DNA from: Phycisphaeraceae bacterium
Lineage (GTDB): Bacteria; Planctomycetota; Phycisphaerae; Phycisphaerales; SM1A02
Length of the DNA: 64,000 nucleotides
Reading direction: 5' to 3'
NCBI GenBank assembly: GCA_019636735.1
Contig: JAHBWY010000001.1
Coordinates: 514,419 to 578,418, forward strand
Below, one piece after another: positions 17,908 through 26,091 of the stretch; positions within the stretch are counted from its first letter, which is position 1; each line of letters begins with the position of its first letter. The position numbers and the translations under genes are program-made. A model generated the notes under the pieces. That model saw only the letters and a list, made by a program, of their open reading frames with translations, was not told where the DNA came from and did no database searches.

Positions 17908-20900
17908 TCAACTGCAACCCATGCTCTGGCCGCAGTTGAGGCAGCGATAGCAAGTCCCGTTCCGCACGGTGATGGCGCCGCAGTTGTCGCAGGCCGGCGC
18001 ATCACCCATGAGGGCCGAGTTGCTCTGATCCAGTGCCGAGGCGCGATGCACGCTCACGCTCTCTTCGATGTCGACGACCGTGGTCGTCAGGTGCCTCTCG
18101 ATCACCACCCCAGGCGAAGGTTCGACCCTCGCGTCGGTGCCAGTGACCGAGGTGATCCGCCCGCGGCTCGGGTTCCCTTCCATCGTCGGCGCGTCGCCGT
18201 CGAAGGGGGCTGACCTGTCGCTCGTGGTCGAACCATGCTGCCCGTGTTCGTGCACGCGCACTCGCTGCCATGAACCGCATGACTGGTCCTCCGTGACGGT
18301 GGTGTTCTCCGGCGCGTGGTCCGTCACGGCCGGTCGCAGGGCGCCCACGCTGCGTGCGGGGGCGTTCTGCTCTCGATATCCGGGGATGAACTGCATGCCC
18401 ATCCACCGGAAGATGTAGTCCACCAGGCTCTTGGCGAAGGGGATGTCGGAGTTGGTGGTCATCCCCATCGGCTCGAATCGCTGGTGAGCAAACTTGTTGA
18501 CGAGGCTTTCGACGGGCACTCCATACTGGAGCGCCACGCTGATGGCAGTTCCAAGCGAGTCCATCAGGCCGCCGATGGTCGAACCTTCCTTGGCCATCGT
18601 GATGAAGAGCTCGCCCGGGCGACCATCCTCGTAGAGACCCACGATCAGGTAACCCTCGTGGCCTGCCACATTGAACTTGTGCGTGATGCTGCCGCGCGTC
18701 TCGGGAAGGCGTCGGCGCATCGGGCGCTCGATGACCCGCTCCACCACGCGCTCGACGATCCGCTCGATCATGCGCGGCTCATCGGCGGAGTCGTCGTCAA
18801 CGGCGCCGCGCTCAAGCGTCAGGTCACTCAGCGAGCGGAGCTCCTCCCTCGAGTTCACCCGGGAGTCGGATGATGTCGTCGAGGTCGAGGTCGCAGCTTC
18901 CGCCGCTGCACGCAGTTGATCCGGGGCGGAGGCCGCCGAAGCCGAGGCGGCCACGGATTCCCCCGGGGCACCGCGGCCCTCTCGGTCGAGACCGTCGAGA
19001 TCCTCCTCATCGCGATCGAAGTCGCTGTCGGACTTCGTCGAGAGAGGCTGGCTGAGCTTGCAGCCGTCGCGGTAGAGCGCGTTGGCCTTCAGCGCCAGCT
19101 CCCAACTCAGCATGTAGCAGGAGCCGATCTCTTCGACCGTCGCCTCGTTGGGCAGGTTGATCGTCTTCGAGATGGCACCCGAGATGAAGGGCTGCGCCGC
19201 AGCCATCATCCGGATGTGTCCCACCGGGGCGATGAAGCGCTGGCCGTCGGGGCCGCATCGATTCGCACAATCGAAGACGGCCAGGTGCTTCTCCTTCAGG
19301 TGCGGAGCGCCCTCGATGGTCTGCGTGCCGCAAATGCGGCGGTTGAGCGCCTTGATCTGCCTCGGCGAGAGTCCGAGCAGGCGCAGTCCGTTGAAGCGGG
19401 AGTCGCTCCTGGCCTGCGCCGGGTCGACGCCATGTGCCCGCAGCACGCGCTCGGGAATGCTCCACGCGGAGAAGGCGAATCCGATTTCGAAGAAAGTCGG
19501 GAGCTGATTCTCAAGCTGCACGAGTTCATCGCCCGTGTAACCGCGCTCGAGCAGCCAAGCGCGGAAAGTCGCCTCTTCGGAAGGGCGGCCTGCCGGCATG
19601 GCGCCGTCGCGCTCGGGCATCGGCTCATCGAGAGAGAGCGTGCCCATGACATGCTCCAGAATCGCATCAGTCTGATCGGCGGAGTAGCCGAGCGCCCTCA
19701 GCGCCGGTCGCACGCTCTGGTTCGCAATCTTGAAGTAGCCGCCGCCAGCGAGCTTCTTGAACTTGGTCAGCGCGAAGTCGGGCTCGACGCCGGTCGTGTC
19801 GCAGTCCATCAGGAGACCGATGGTGCCCGTCGGAGCGATGACCGTCACCTGCGCGTTGCGATATCCATAGCGCTCGCCGAAGTCGAGGGCATCATCCCAC
19901 GACGCGGTGGCGCGGGTGCGAAGGTCCTCGGCGTTCGCAAGGGTCATGCGACTCGAACCGAAGACGGCGTGATCGATCGGTACGGGCTTCGTCCGCAGCG
20001 ACTCCCATTCGTTGGAGGCGCGATCGACGCCATAGGCCGCACGGCGGTGGTTGCGGATCACTCGCAGCATCGACTCGCGGTTCTCGGCGAACCCGGCGAA
20101 GGGGCCATGCTCCGCCGCGAGCAGGGCGCTCGCCGCATAGGAGCGGCCCGTCAGGATCGCAGTCAGCGCACCGCAGATCGCGCGGCCCTCATCGGAGTCG
20201 TAGGGAATGCCGGCCTGCATCAGCATGGCGCCGAGATTGGCGTAGCCGAGACCGAGTGTGCGGTACTTCCAGGAGAGCTCCGCAATCTCGCGGCTCGGGA
20301 AGCTCGCCATCAGCACGCTGATCTCCAGCACGATCGTCCAGAGGCTGATGGCGTGCTCGTACCCATCGAGGTCGAAGCGCCGCGTCTCCGGGTCGTAGAA
20401 CTTCAGAAGGTTGATCGATGCGAGATTGCATGCCGTGTTGTCGAGGAACATGTACTCGCTGCACGGGTTGCTCGCGTTGATGCGACCGCCCGAGGGGCAG
20501 GTGTGCCACTCGTTGATGGTGGAATCGAACTGCACGCCGGGGTCGGCGCAGCGCCACGCGGCCTCGTTGATCTGCCGCCAGAGTTCCCGCGCCTTGATGA
20601 CCTTGTGGGGCGAACCATCGGTGCGCCGCGTGAGCGTCCAGTCACCGTCGGCCTTGACCGCGTCCATGAAGGCATCGCTCACTCGAACCGAGTTGTTCGA
20701 GTTCTGACCACTGACGGTGTAGTAGGCCTCGCCGTTGAAGTCGTAGGTGAGATCGAGGCCGAGCGCCTCGGCCGCCTCCTGCTGAGCGGGCGAGAGGTGC
20801 TTCATGCCCTCGACGAGCGCCGCCACCTTGATCTCCTCGCGCACCTTCCAGTTCACGAAGGCTTCGATGTCCGGGTGATCGACATCCAGGCAGACCATCT

Positions 20901-21687
20901 TCGCGGCGCGGCGCGTGGTGCCGCCGGACTTGATGGCGCCCGCGGCGCGATCACCAATCTTCAGGAAGCTCATCAGGCCTGAACTCTTGCCTCCGCCCGA
21001 GAGCGGCTCGTTCTCGCCGCGCAGGTGGCTGAAGTTCGTGCCCGTGCCCGAGCCGTACTTGAAGAGCCGCGCCTCGCGGACCCAGAGATCCATGATGCCG
21101 CCTTCATTCACGAGGTCATCGTTCACACTCTGGATGAAGCAGGCGTGAGGCTGCGGATGGGTGTAGGCGTCGGCGGCGAGCGAAGTGGCGCCGGTGGCGG
21201 GGTCGGCAATCCAGTGGCCCTGCGCCGGACCGGAAAGGCCGTACGCCCACGCGAGACCTGTGTTGAACCACTGCGGACTGTTGGGGGCAGCCACCTGATG
21301 CAGGAGCATCCAGGCAATCTCGTCGTAGAAGGCCTGCGCATCCTTCGCGGAGCTGAAGTATCCGTGCGTCTCGCCCCAGTGGCGCCAGCATCCGGCGAGC
21401 CGGTGGACCACCTGCTGCACCGAGCGCTCCGGACCAAGCTGGGGCGCGCCATTGGCGCCCTTCAGCACGCGGCCGCGCTCATCGACCTGCGGGACCCCAG
21501 CCTTGCGAAAGTACTTGCTCACCACGATGTCGGTGGCGAGCTGACTCCAGGTGGATGGCACCTTGGCATCGTTCATCTCGAAGACGGTGGAGCCGTCGCT
21601 GTTGGAGATGCGGCTTTGGCGCGTGGACCACTCCACGGTGGCGTAGACATCCTTGTTGGCCTGCGTGAAGCGTCGTGCGATTCTCAT
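17908..21687 (-). CDS. nrdJ: vitamin B12-dependent (class II) ribonucleotide reductase
   Basis: A 1,259-residue enzyme that reduces ribonucleotides to deoxyribonucleotides with adenosylcobalamin as radical source, so it works with or without oxygen. Features in order: an N-terminal ATP-cone-less start with the QSRISNSDGS segment; the substrate-binding PNSPQWFNTG and NFSHLRGE regions; the active-site loop NPCSEYMFLDNTACNL; the second half with NIAPTGTIGLLMDCDT-like residues; and a long variable linker (about 900-1000). At the C-terminus, after a Glu/Arg-rich stretch, sits a zinc ribbon CDNCG...CYRCLNCG. Length and zinc ribbon match the long NrdJ type. It follows dcd on the same strand with a hairpin between them. 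No cobalamin riboswitch was recognised upstream. Confidence 0.95.
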   Translation of the reverse strand: MRIARRFTQANKDVYATVEWSTRQSRISNSDGSTVFEMNDAKVPSTWSQLATDIVVSKYFRKAGVPQVDERGRVLKGANGAPQLGPERSVQQVVHRLAGCWRHWGETHGYFSSAKDAQAFYDEIAWMLLHQVAAPNSPQWFNTGLAWAYGLSGPAQGHWIADPATGATSLAADAYTHPQPHACFIQSVNDDLVNEGGIMDLWVREARLFKYGSGTGTNFSHLRGENEPLSGGGKSSGLMSFLKIGDRAAGAIKSGGTTRRAAKMVCLDVDHPDIEAFVNWKVREEIKVAALVEGMKHLSPAQQEAAEALGLDLTYDFNGEAYYTVSGQNSNNSVRVSDAFMDAVKADGDWTLTRRTDGSPHKVIKARELWRQINEAAWRCADPGVQFDSTINEWHTCPSGGRINASNPCSEYMFLDNTACNLASINLLKFYDPETRRFDLDGYEHAISLWTIVLEISVLMASFPSREIAELSWKYRTLGLGYANLGAMLMQAGIPYDSDEGRAICGALTAILTGRSYAASALLAAEHGPFAGFAENRESMLRVIRNHRRAAYGVDRASNEWESLRTKPVPIDHAVFGSSRMTLANAEDLRTRATASWDDALDFGERYGYRNAQVTVIAPTGTIGLLMDCDTTGVEPDFALTKFKKLAGGGYFKIANQSVRPALRALGYSADQTDAILEHVMGTLSLDEPMPERDGAMPAGRPSEEATFRAWLLERGYTGDELVQLENQLPTFFEIGFAFSAWSIPERVLRAHGVDPAQARSDSRFNGLRLLGLSPRQIKALNRRICGTQTIEGAPHLKEKHLAVFDCANRCGPDGQRFIAPVGHIRMMAAAQPFISGAISKTINLPNEATVEEIGSCYMLSWELALKANALYRDGCKLSQPLSTKSDSDFDRDEEDLDGLDREGRGAPGESVAASASAASAPDQLRAAAEAATSTSTTSSDSRVNSREELRSLSDLTLERGAVDDDSADEPRMIERIVERVVERVIERPMRRRLPETRGSITHKFNVAGHEGYLIVGLYEDGRPGELFITMAKEGSTIGGLMDSLGTAISVALQYGVPVESLVNKFAHQRFEPMGMTTNSDIPFAKSLVDYIFRWMGMQFIPGYREQNAPARSVGALRPAVTDHAPENTTVTEDQSCGSWQRVRVHEHGQHGSTTSDRSAPFDGDAPTMEGNPSRGRITSVTGTDARVEPSPGVVIERHLTTTVVDIEESVSVHRASALDQSNSALMGDAPACDNCGAITVRNGTCYRCLNCGQSMGCS

Positions 21688-21722
21688 GGCCTGTCTCTTC
21701 CGTGAAAGGGGAACGAAGAAGA

Positions 21723-21751
21723 GCCGGCTGGCGAAGCCATTCGCCTCCGGC
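21723..21751 (-). terminator. hairpin between dcd and nrdJ
   Basis: GCCGG-CT-GGCGAA-GCCA-TTCGCC-T-CCGGC forms an 11-bp interrupted stem in the 78-bp gap. There is no following T-tract on the minus strand. It could be a weak terminator, an mRNA-stability element or an attenuator that sets the dcd/nrdJ ratio (inference). Confidence 0.45.
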
Positions 21752-21765
21752 GGGGATCGGTGAAG

Positions 21766-22353
21766 TCACGAATCCGGAGAAATGCCGTCAACCATGGGCA
21801 GGGTCAGGCCTGCCTGGTCCTGGTACTTGCCGCCCTTGTCCGCGTAGCTGACCGCGCAGACGCGATCCGCCTTCAGGAACACCATCTGGGCGATGCCTTC
21901 GTTGGCGTAGATCTTGGCGGGCAGCGGCGTGGTGTTCGAGATCTCGATGGTCACGCGGCCGCGCCACTCAGGTTCGAGCGGCGTGACATTCACGATGATC
22001 CCGCATCGGGCGTAGGTGCTCTTGCCGACGCAGATGGCGAGCACATCACGGGGAATCGCGAAGGTCTCGATCGTCTCGGCGAGCGCGAAGGAGTTGGGCG
22101 GAATGATGACATGGTCACGCCCGGTCTCCTTCGTGTCGATGGTGAGAAAGAGGTCGTTCGTGAAGCGCTTCGGATCGACGACCGCGACACCGCCGCTGGT
22201 CGCGTTGGTGAATATCTTGAAGCGCGTTCCGACGCGCACGTCGTAGCCGTAGCTTGAGACACCGAAGCTGACGACACCGGGGCGCCGCTCGTTCTCAGCG
22301 AAGGGCTCAATACCGACGAGTTCTCGAATCTGCGTGTCGCAGAGGACGGTCAT
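21766..22353 (-). CDS. dcd: dCTP deaminase
   Basis: A 195-residue enzyme that deaminates dCTP to dUTP (or, in bifunctional members, straight to dUMP). The family core is clear: [13 protein letters not shown] near the N-terminus, the metal-free active-site region [19 protein letters not shown] with the catalytic Glu in the LEPEWRG segment, and [16 protein letters not shown]. The start at ATG 22353 ([12 protein letters not shown]) gives the normal length. It is upstream of nrdJ on the same strand, so one transcript may supply both deoxynucleotide enzymes. Confidence 0.95.
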   Translation of the reverse strand: MTVLCDTQIRELVGIEPFAENERRPGVVSFGVSSYGYDVRVGTRFKIFTNATSGGVAVVDPKRFTNDLFLTIDTKETGRDHVIIPPNSFALAETIETFAIPRDVLAICVGKSTYARCGIIVNVTPLEPEWRGRVTIEISNTTPLPAKIYANEGIAQMVFLKADRVCAVSYADKGGKYQDQAGLTLPMVDGISPDS

Positions 22354-22767
22354 GAGTTACTCCGCAGCCAACCGAGCCGGAAGAGGGGAACCAGGCGCGC
22401 ACCCAAGGCCGGTCCGCTCTCGCAGAAATCCCGAACAGACACCGAATTCAAGGCTCTGAACCTCCAGAACCCACCATTGCGAGACCAAGGTTTCCGCACC
22501 TCCGAATCAGGGCAGCAGGACCGCGTGGACGGAAAACGGGCTGCTGAACTGTTCGATCGGCTCCCTTGGGGTCGCGGGGCCAAGATACCCCTATGGATTG
22601 TGGATGCAAGCCCCCACACACCCAATTTTGACAGGATTTGTGGATCCCGTTTGCAAATGGTTCCGGGACCATGGGTTGCGCGAGCCAAGTTCTCGCGTTG
22701 GTCGCATGGGCCTCGGGTTCGCGCCGGTGGACAGGTTGTCGCGGGGGTGCCTGCTACCCTCGCGCGC
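22354..22767. other. divergent intergenic region between dcd and helicase
   Basis: About 410 bp with no convincing gene. It is more AT-rich in its middle (22575-22665), where a minus-strand promoter candidate lies (listed) and where TTGACA occurs on the plus strand at 22628-22633 without a good -10 box. No B12-box or NrdR-like palindrome was recognised. Confidence 0.6.
22582..22609 (-). promoter_or_regulatory. candidate promoter for dcd-nrdJ
   Basis: On the minus strand, TTGCAT (22609-22604) and TATCTT (22587-22582) are separated by 16 bp in the AT-rich centre of the divergent region. The match to the housekeeping consensus is moderate, and the leader to dcd would be about 220 nt. Confidence 0.3.
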
Positions 22768-25365
22768 ATGGACGCAGGGATGCGAGATGAGACGCGGGAT
22801 GAAGCGATGATTCCGCGCCCGTCGCCGAGCGAGGTCTCGGGCAGCGCGGCGTTGACGCCATCGCAGCAGCGCGCGGTCGAGCATGTCGATGGTCCCGTGC
22901 TCGTGCTCGCCGGTCCCGGGTCCGGCAAGACGCGCGTCATCACGCGCCGCATTGCCCACCTCGTGTCGATCGGCATTCCCGCGTGGCAGATCATGGCGCT
23001 CACCTTCACCAACAAGGCGGCGTCGGAGATGCGCCGGCGCGTCGACTCGCTCATTCCTGCCGATGCGCCGGGGCGGCGCGGTCTGGTGGTCAGCACCTTC
23101 CACTCGTTCGCCTCCATGCTGCTGCGGCATCACCCCGAGGAGACGGGATTGCGCCCCGGCTTCGTCATTCATGACACCTCCGATCAGCGCGACACCATGA
23201 AGCGGGTGATCGCTGATCTGGGTGTCGGCGGACGGTGGACTCCCGCGTCGGCGCTCGCGCAAGTGAGCCGACTGAAGAACGCGCTTCGATCTCCCGCCGA
23301 TGCCGCAGGCGATGGCGACTTTCGCGGGCGCTCCGTGGCCCGGCTGTACGAGGCCTATCAGGCGGAGCTCGCGCGATCGAATGCCGTGGACTTCGATGAC
23401 CTGCTCTACATGACGGCGCGCCTGCTGCGATCGAAGGAGGCGCTGCGGCGCGCCTACTCGGAACGCTTCCGGTACCTGCTCATCGATGAGTACCAGGACA
23501 CCAATCACGCGCAGCTCGTCATTGCTCGCGCCATCGCCGAGCACGGCAACATCATGGTGGTGGGCGACCCCGACCAGTCGATCTACGGCTGGCGCGGCGC
23601 AGACCTCCGCAACATTCTCGAGTTCGAGGAGGCATTTCCCGGCGCGGAGATCATTCCGCTCGGTGAGAACTTCCGCTCCACCGGGTACATCGTTGATGCG
23701 GCCTCGTCGCTCATTCGTCACAATACGCGGCGACGACACAAGGTCTTGTCGACCTCACTCGGCCCGGGGCGGCGGCCGCTCATCATCGGCTGCTTCGATG
23801 AACACCACGAAGCGCAGGAACTGGTCGGCCGTCTTCGCGAGGCGGAGCGCTCGGGAATGGCCTGGCGCGACATGGCGGTGCTCTATCGCATGAACGCGCT
23901 GTCGCGCGTCGTCGAAGATGCACTGCGACGGGATGGCGTGCCCTACCAGGTCGTGCGCGGCACGGCGTTCTTCGAGCGGCGCGAGGTGAAGGATGCGCTC
24001 GCCTACCTGCGCGTGCTTTCCAATCCCGCCGATGCGACGAGCCTGCGACGAATCGTCAATGTGCCCGCGCGAGGGCTGGGTGATGTGAGCCTCGATCGCC
24101 TCGACGAGACGGCTCGGGCCCGTGATCTGTCGCTCTCGGCCATGCTGTTGCGCGCGTCGGAGGCGGGGGTGACGGGCCGAGCGCTGAAGGCGGCCGGCAC
24201 GCTCGGCGCCCTCTTCGAGCGGTGGCGCTCACTCGGCCGCCAGGCGGATGCCTCGGCCCTGGGAGAGCTCGTGAGAGCCGTCATCGATGAGAGCGGCCTC
24301 CGCAGTCATTACACCTCGCGCGAGGAGTCGGATGAGGATTTCGAGGATGAGGATCGCCTCGCGAATCTCGATGAGCTTGAGAACGCGGCGCATGAGTTCG
24401 TGACGAACGCCTATGCCGAGGGCGATCAGCTCGATGCCTCGAATGCGGCGCGAGCCGAAGATCTCGAACGCTCGTGGCAGGGTGAGGCCGACCTCGTGGC
24501 GTCGATGGATGGCGACAGCGATCTCGGCGATCGGCGCGAGCCGCCCGACGCCGCATGCGATGGCGACATGGCAGATCCGACGGCCGCGGTCGATGGCCCT
24601 GGGCCCATGCAGGCCCCCAAGCGCAACGCACTCGAAGCGCTGGCCGCGTGGCTCGAGAGCGTGGCGCTGGTCGCCGACTCCGATGCCCTCGACGGCGAGC
24701 GCGGTGCCGTCACGCTGATGACGCTGCACGCCGCCAAGGGACTGGAGTTCCCGCTTGTCGCGATGATCGGGCTCGAAGAGGGCCTGCTGCCGCACGCCCG
24801 GTCGATCGAGAGTGCCGATGGGTGCGAGGAGGAGCGGCGCCTCTGCTTCGTGGGCATGACTCGCGCGGAGCGCACGCTGCTCCTGCTGCACAGCGGGACG
24901 CGCATCGTGCATGGTGTCCGACACTCGACGCGCGAAAGCCGATTTCTTGGTGAGATCGACGCGAAACAGGTGGAGCGCGTCGATGCCATGCGCAGCGCAT
25001 CGAGCGATGTCTTCGACGACCTTGAATCGGGGCACCAGGGATCGGGCGGCCGACCAGGGTGGCGAGGGTCTGGTCGCGGGGCGGAGGAGCAGGTCTTCCG
25101 CGTCGATCGCTCCGAGGACTGGCATGGCGGCAAGCCGAGCGCACCGCGTCGCGCGTCACCGACCTCCGGCGGTACCGCGGGTGCGCGAGGCGCCACCCTC
25201 CAGGGATTCTCCGTGGGATCGATGGTGCGGCATCCTCTCTTTGGCATCGGCCGGGTCATCGAACTCCTGCCGCGGGCTGGTGCGTCGAGCGTGCGCGTGA
25301 ACTTCAACTCGGCTGGCGTGAAGACCCTCGTTCTCGCCTACGCCAAGCTTCAGAAGCTCACTTGA
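22768..25365 (+). CDS. UvrD/PcrA-type superfamily 1 DNA helicase
   Basis: An 865-residue 3'-5' DNA helicase for repair or replication restart. Motifs in order: Q-motif LTPSQQRAVEH; Walker A GPGSGKT (49-55); AAGLEF-type later motifs; Walker B DEYQDT (240-245); motif III QSIYGWRGAD (from 270); TLHAAKGLEF; and motif VI VGMTRAERTLLLL. The C-terminal ~50 residues (GSMVRHPLFGIGRVIEL) match the Tudor-like domain of PcrA/UvrD. ATG 22768 is chosen because homology starts shortly after it; ATG 22807 is an alternative. Between about residues 516 and 628 there is an acidic, low-complexity insertion in domain 2B that is longer than usual. Confidence 0.93.
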   Translation: MDAGMRDETRDEAMIPRPSPSEVSGSAALTPSQQRAVEHVDGPVLVLAGPGSGKTRVITRRIAHLVSIGIPAWQIMALTFTNKAASEMRRRVDSLIPADAPGRRGLVVSTFHSFASMLLRHHPEETGLRPGFVIHDTSDQRDTMKRVIADLGVGGRWTPASALAQVSRLKNALRSPADAAGDGDFRGRSVARLYEAYQAELARSNAVDFDDLLYMTARLLRSKEALRRAYSERFRYLLIDEYQDTNHAQLVIARAIAEHGNIMVVGDPDQSIYGWRGADLRNILEFEEAFPGAEIIPLGENFRSTGYIVDAASSLIRHNTRRRHKVLSTSLGPGRRPLIIGCFDEHHEAQELVGRLREAERSGMAWRDMAVLYRMNALSRVVEDALRRDGVPYQVVRGTAFFERREVKDALAYLRVLSNPADATSLRRIVNVPARGLGDVSLDRLDETARARDLSLSAMLLRASEAGVTGRALKAAGTLGALFERWRSLGRQADASALGELVRAVIDESGLRSHYTSREESDEDFEDEDRLANLDELENAAHEFVTNAYAEGDQLDASNAARAEDLERSWQGEADLVASMDGDSDLGDRREPPDAACDGDMADPTAAVDGPGPMQAPKRNALEALAAWLESVALVADSDALDGERGAVTLMTLHAAKGLEFPLVAMIGLEEGLLPHARSIESADGCEEERRLCFVGMTRAERTLLLLHSGTRIVHGVRHSTRESRFLGEIDAKQVERVDAMRSASSDVFDDLESGHQGSGGRPGWRGSGRGAEEQVFRVDRSEDWHGGKPSAPRRASPTSGGTAGARGATLQGFSVGSMVRHPLFGIGRVIELLPRAGASSVRVNFNSAGVKTLVLAYAKLQKLT

Positions 25366-25391
25366 CCCGTCAGTAGGTAGGCTCCTCCGCC

Positions 25392-26078
25392 ATGAGCCAA
25401 CAAGGTCACTGGTACTCGGAGGGGGCGCCGCCAACCGATTCACCGCTGCCGCCGCCGAGAGTCAATGGACTCGGCATCGCAGGATTTGTTGTCGGTCTGA
25501 TCGGCCTCTGTGGATGCCTTGGGCTGCTTTCGCCCATCGGACTCATCCTGAGCCTCTTCGCGCTCACCAGGGCGCCACGGGGGTGGGCCATTGCGGGCAC
25601 TGTCGTGAGCGCCATCGGCTGCTGCTGCCTGCTTCCCATGGGTCTGCCTCTGGTGCTCGTCGCGACCGGTGTGGTTTCCGTCTCCGCATTCGCCATCTGG
25701 ATCGTGAACACCTTTGGCCTCGGACCCGAGGGCAAGACCGCCCTCTTCGCCTCGATCGTCGCCGCGATGATCTCGATTTACTACGCGCAGAACGGCGTCC
25801 TTCCGCCGACGCTCGACGACCTTGATCTCGCTCCGGAGATCCTGCGCGATGGCTGGGGGCAACCCTTCGTCTACGAGATCACGGACCAGGGTGGCTTCGT
25901 TCTCCGAACGCTCGGCGCTGATGGCAAGGAAGGCACGGCCGATGACTTCGAGCTCGAGGGGGTGCTGCAAGGCGGAAGCTTGCAGATTCAGCCGAGGCCG
26001 AGACGCCTGCCCGTGGTTCCGACCGCACCCGCCGACAGCGCCGCTCCCCCCGACCCAACCGGGGAGAGCGCGCCCTGA
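25392..26078 (+). CDS. membrane protein with GspG-like C-terminal segment
   Basis: A 228-residue protein. A short polar N-terminus is followed by membrane helices at about 25-55 and 60-90 with the Gly-rich pattern of DUF4190-like proteins (GIAGFVVGLIGLCGC). Another hydrophobic stretch lies around 95-125. The part from about 130-195 (DGWGQPFVYE, then LGADGKEGTADDFEL) closely resembles the calcium-binding end of type II secretion pseudopilins (GspG). The tail is Pro/Ala-rich. The combination suggests a pseudopilin-like domain displayed from a membrane anchor; function is unknown. It starts 26 bp after the helicase gene. Confidence 0.75.
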   Translation: MSQQGHWYSEGAPPTDSPLPPPRVNGLGIAGFVVGLIGLCGCLGLLSPIGLILSLFALTRAPRGWAIAGTVVSAIGCCCLLPMGLPLVLVATGVVSVSAFAIWIVNTFGLGPEGKTALFASIVAAMISIYYAQNGVLPPTLDDLDLAPEILRDGWGQPFVYEITDQGGFVLRTLGADGKEGTADDFELEGVLQGGSLQIQPRPRRLPVVPTAPADSAAPPDPTGESAP

Positions 26079-26091
26079 TCAAGTCCGCCGG

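Noticed and set aside
22354..22767. Cobalamin riboswitch upstream of dcd-nrdJ
   Set aside because: No B12-box-like sequence could be recognised by eye; a covariance-model scan would be needed to exclude it fully.
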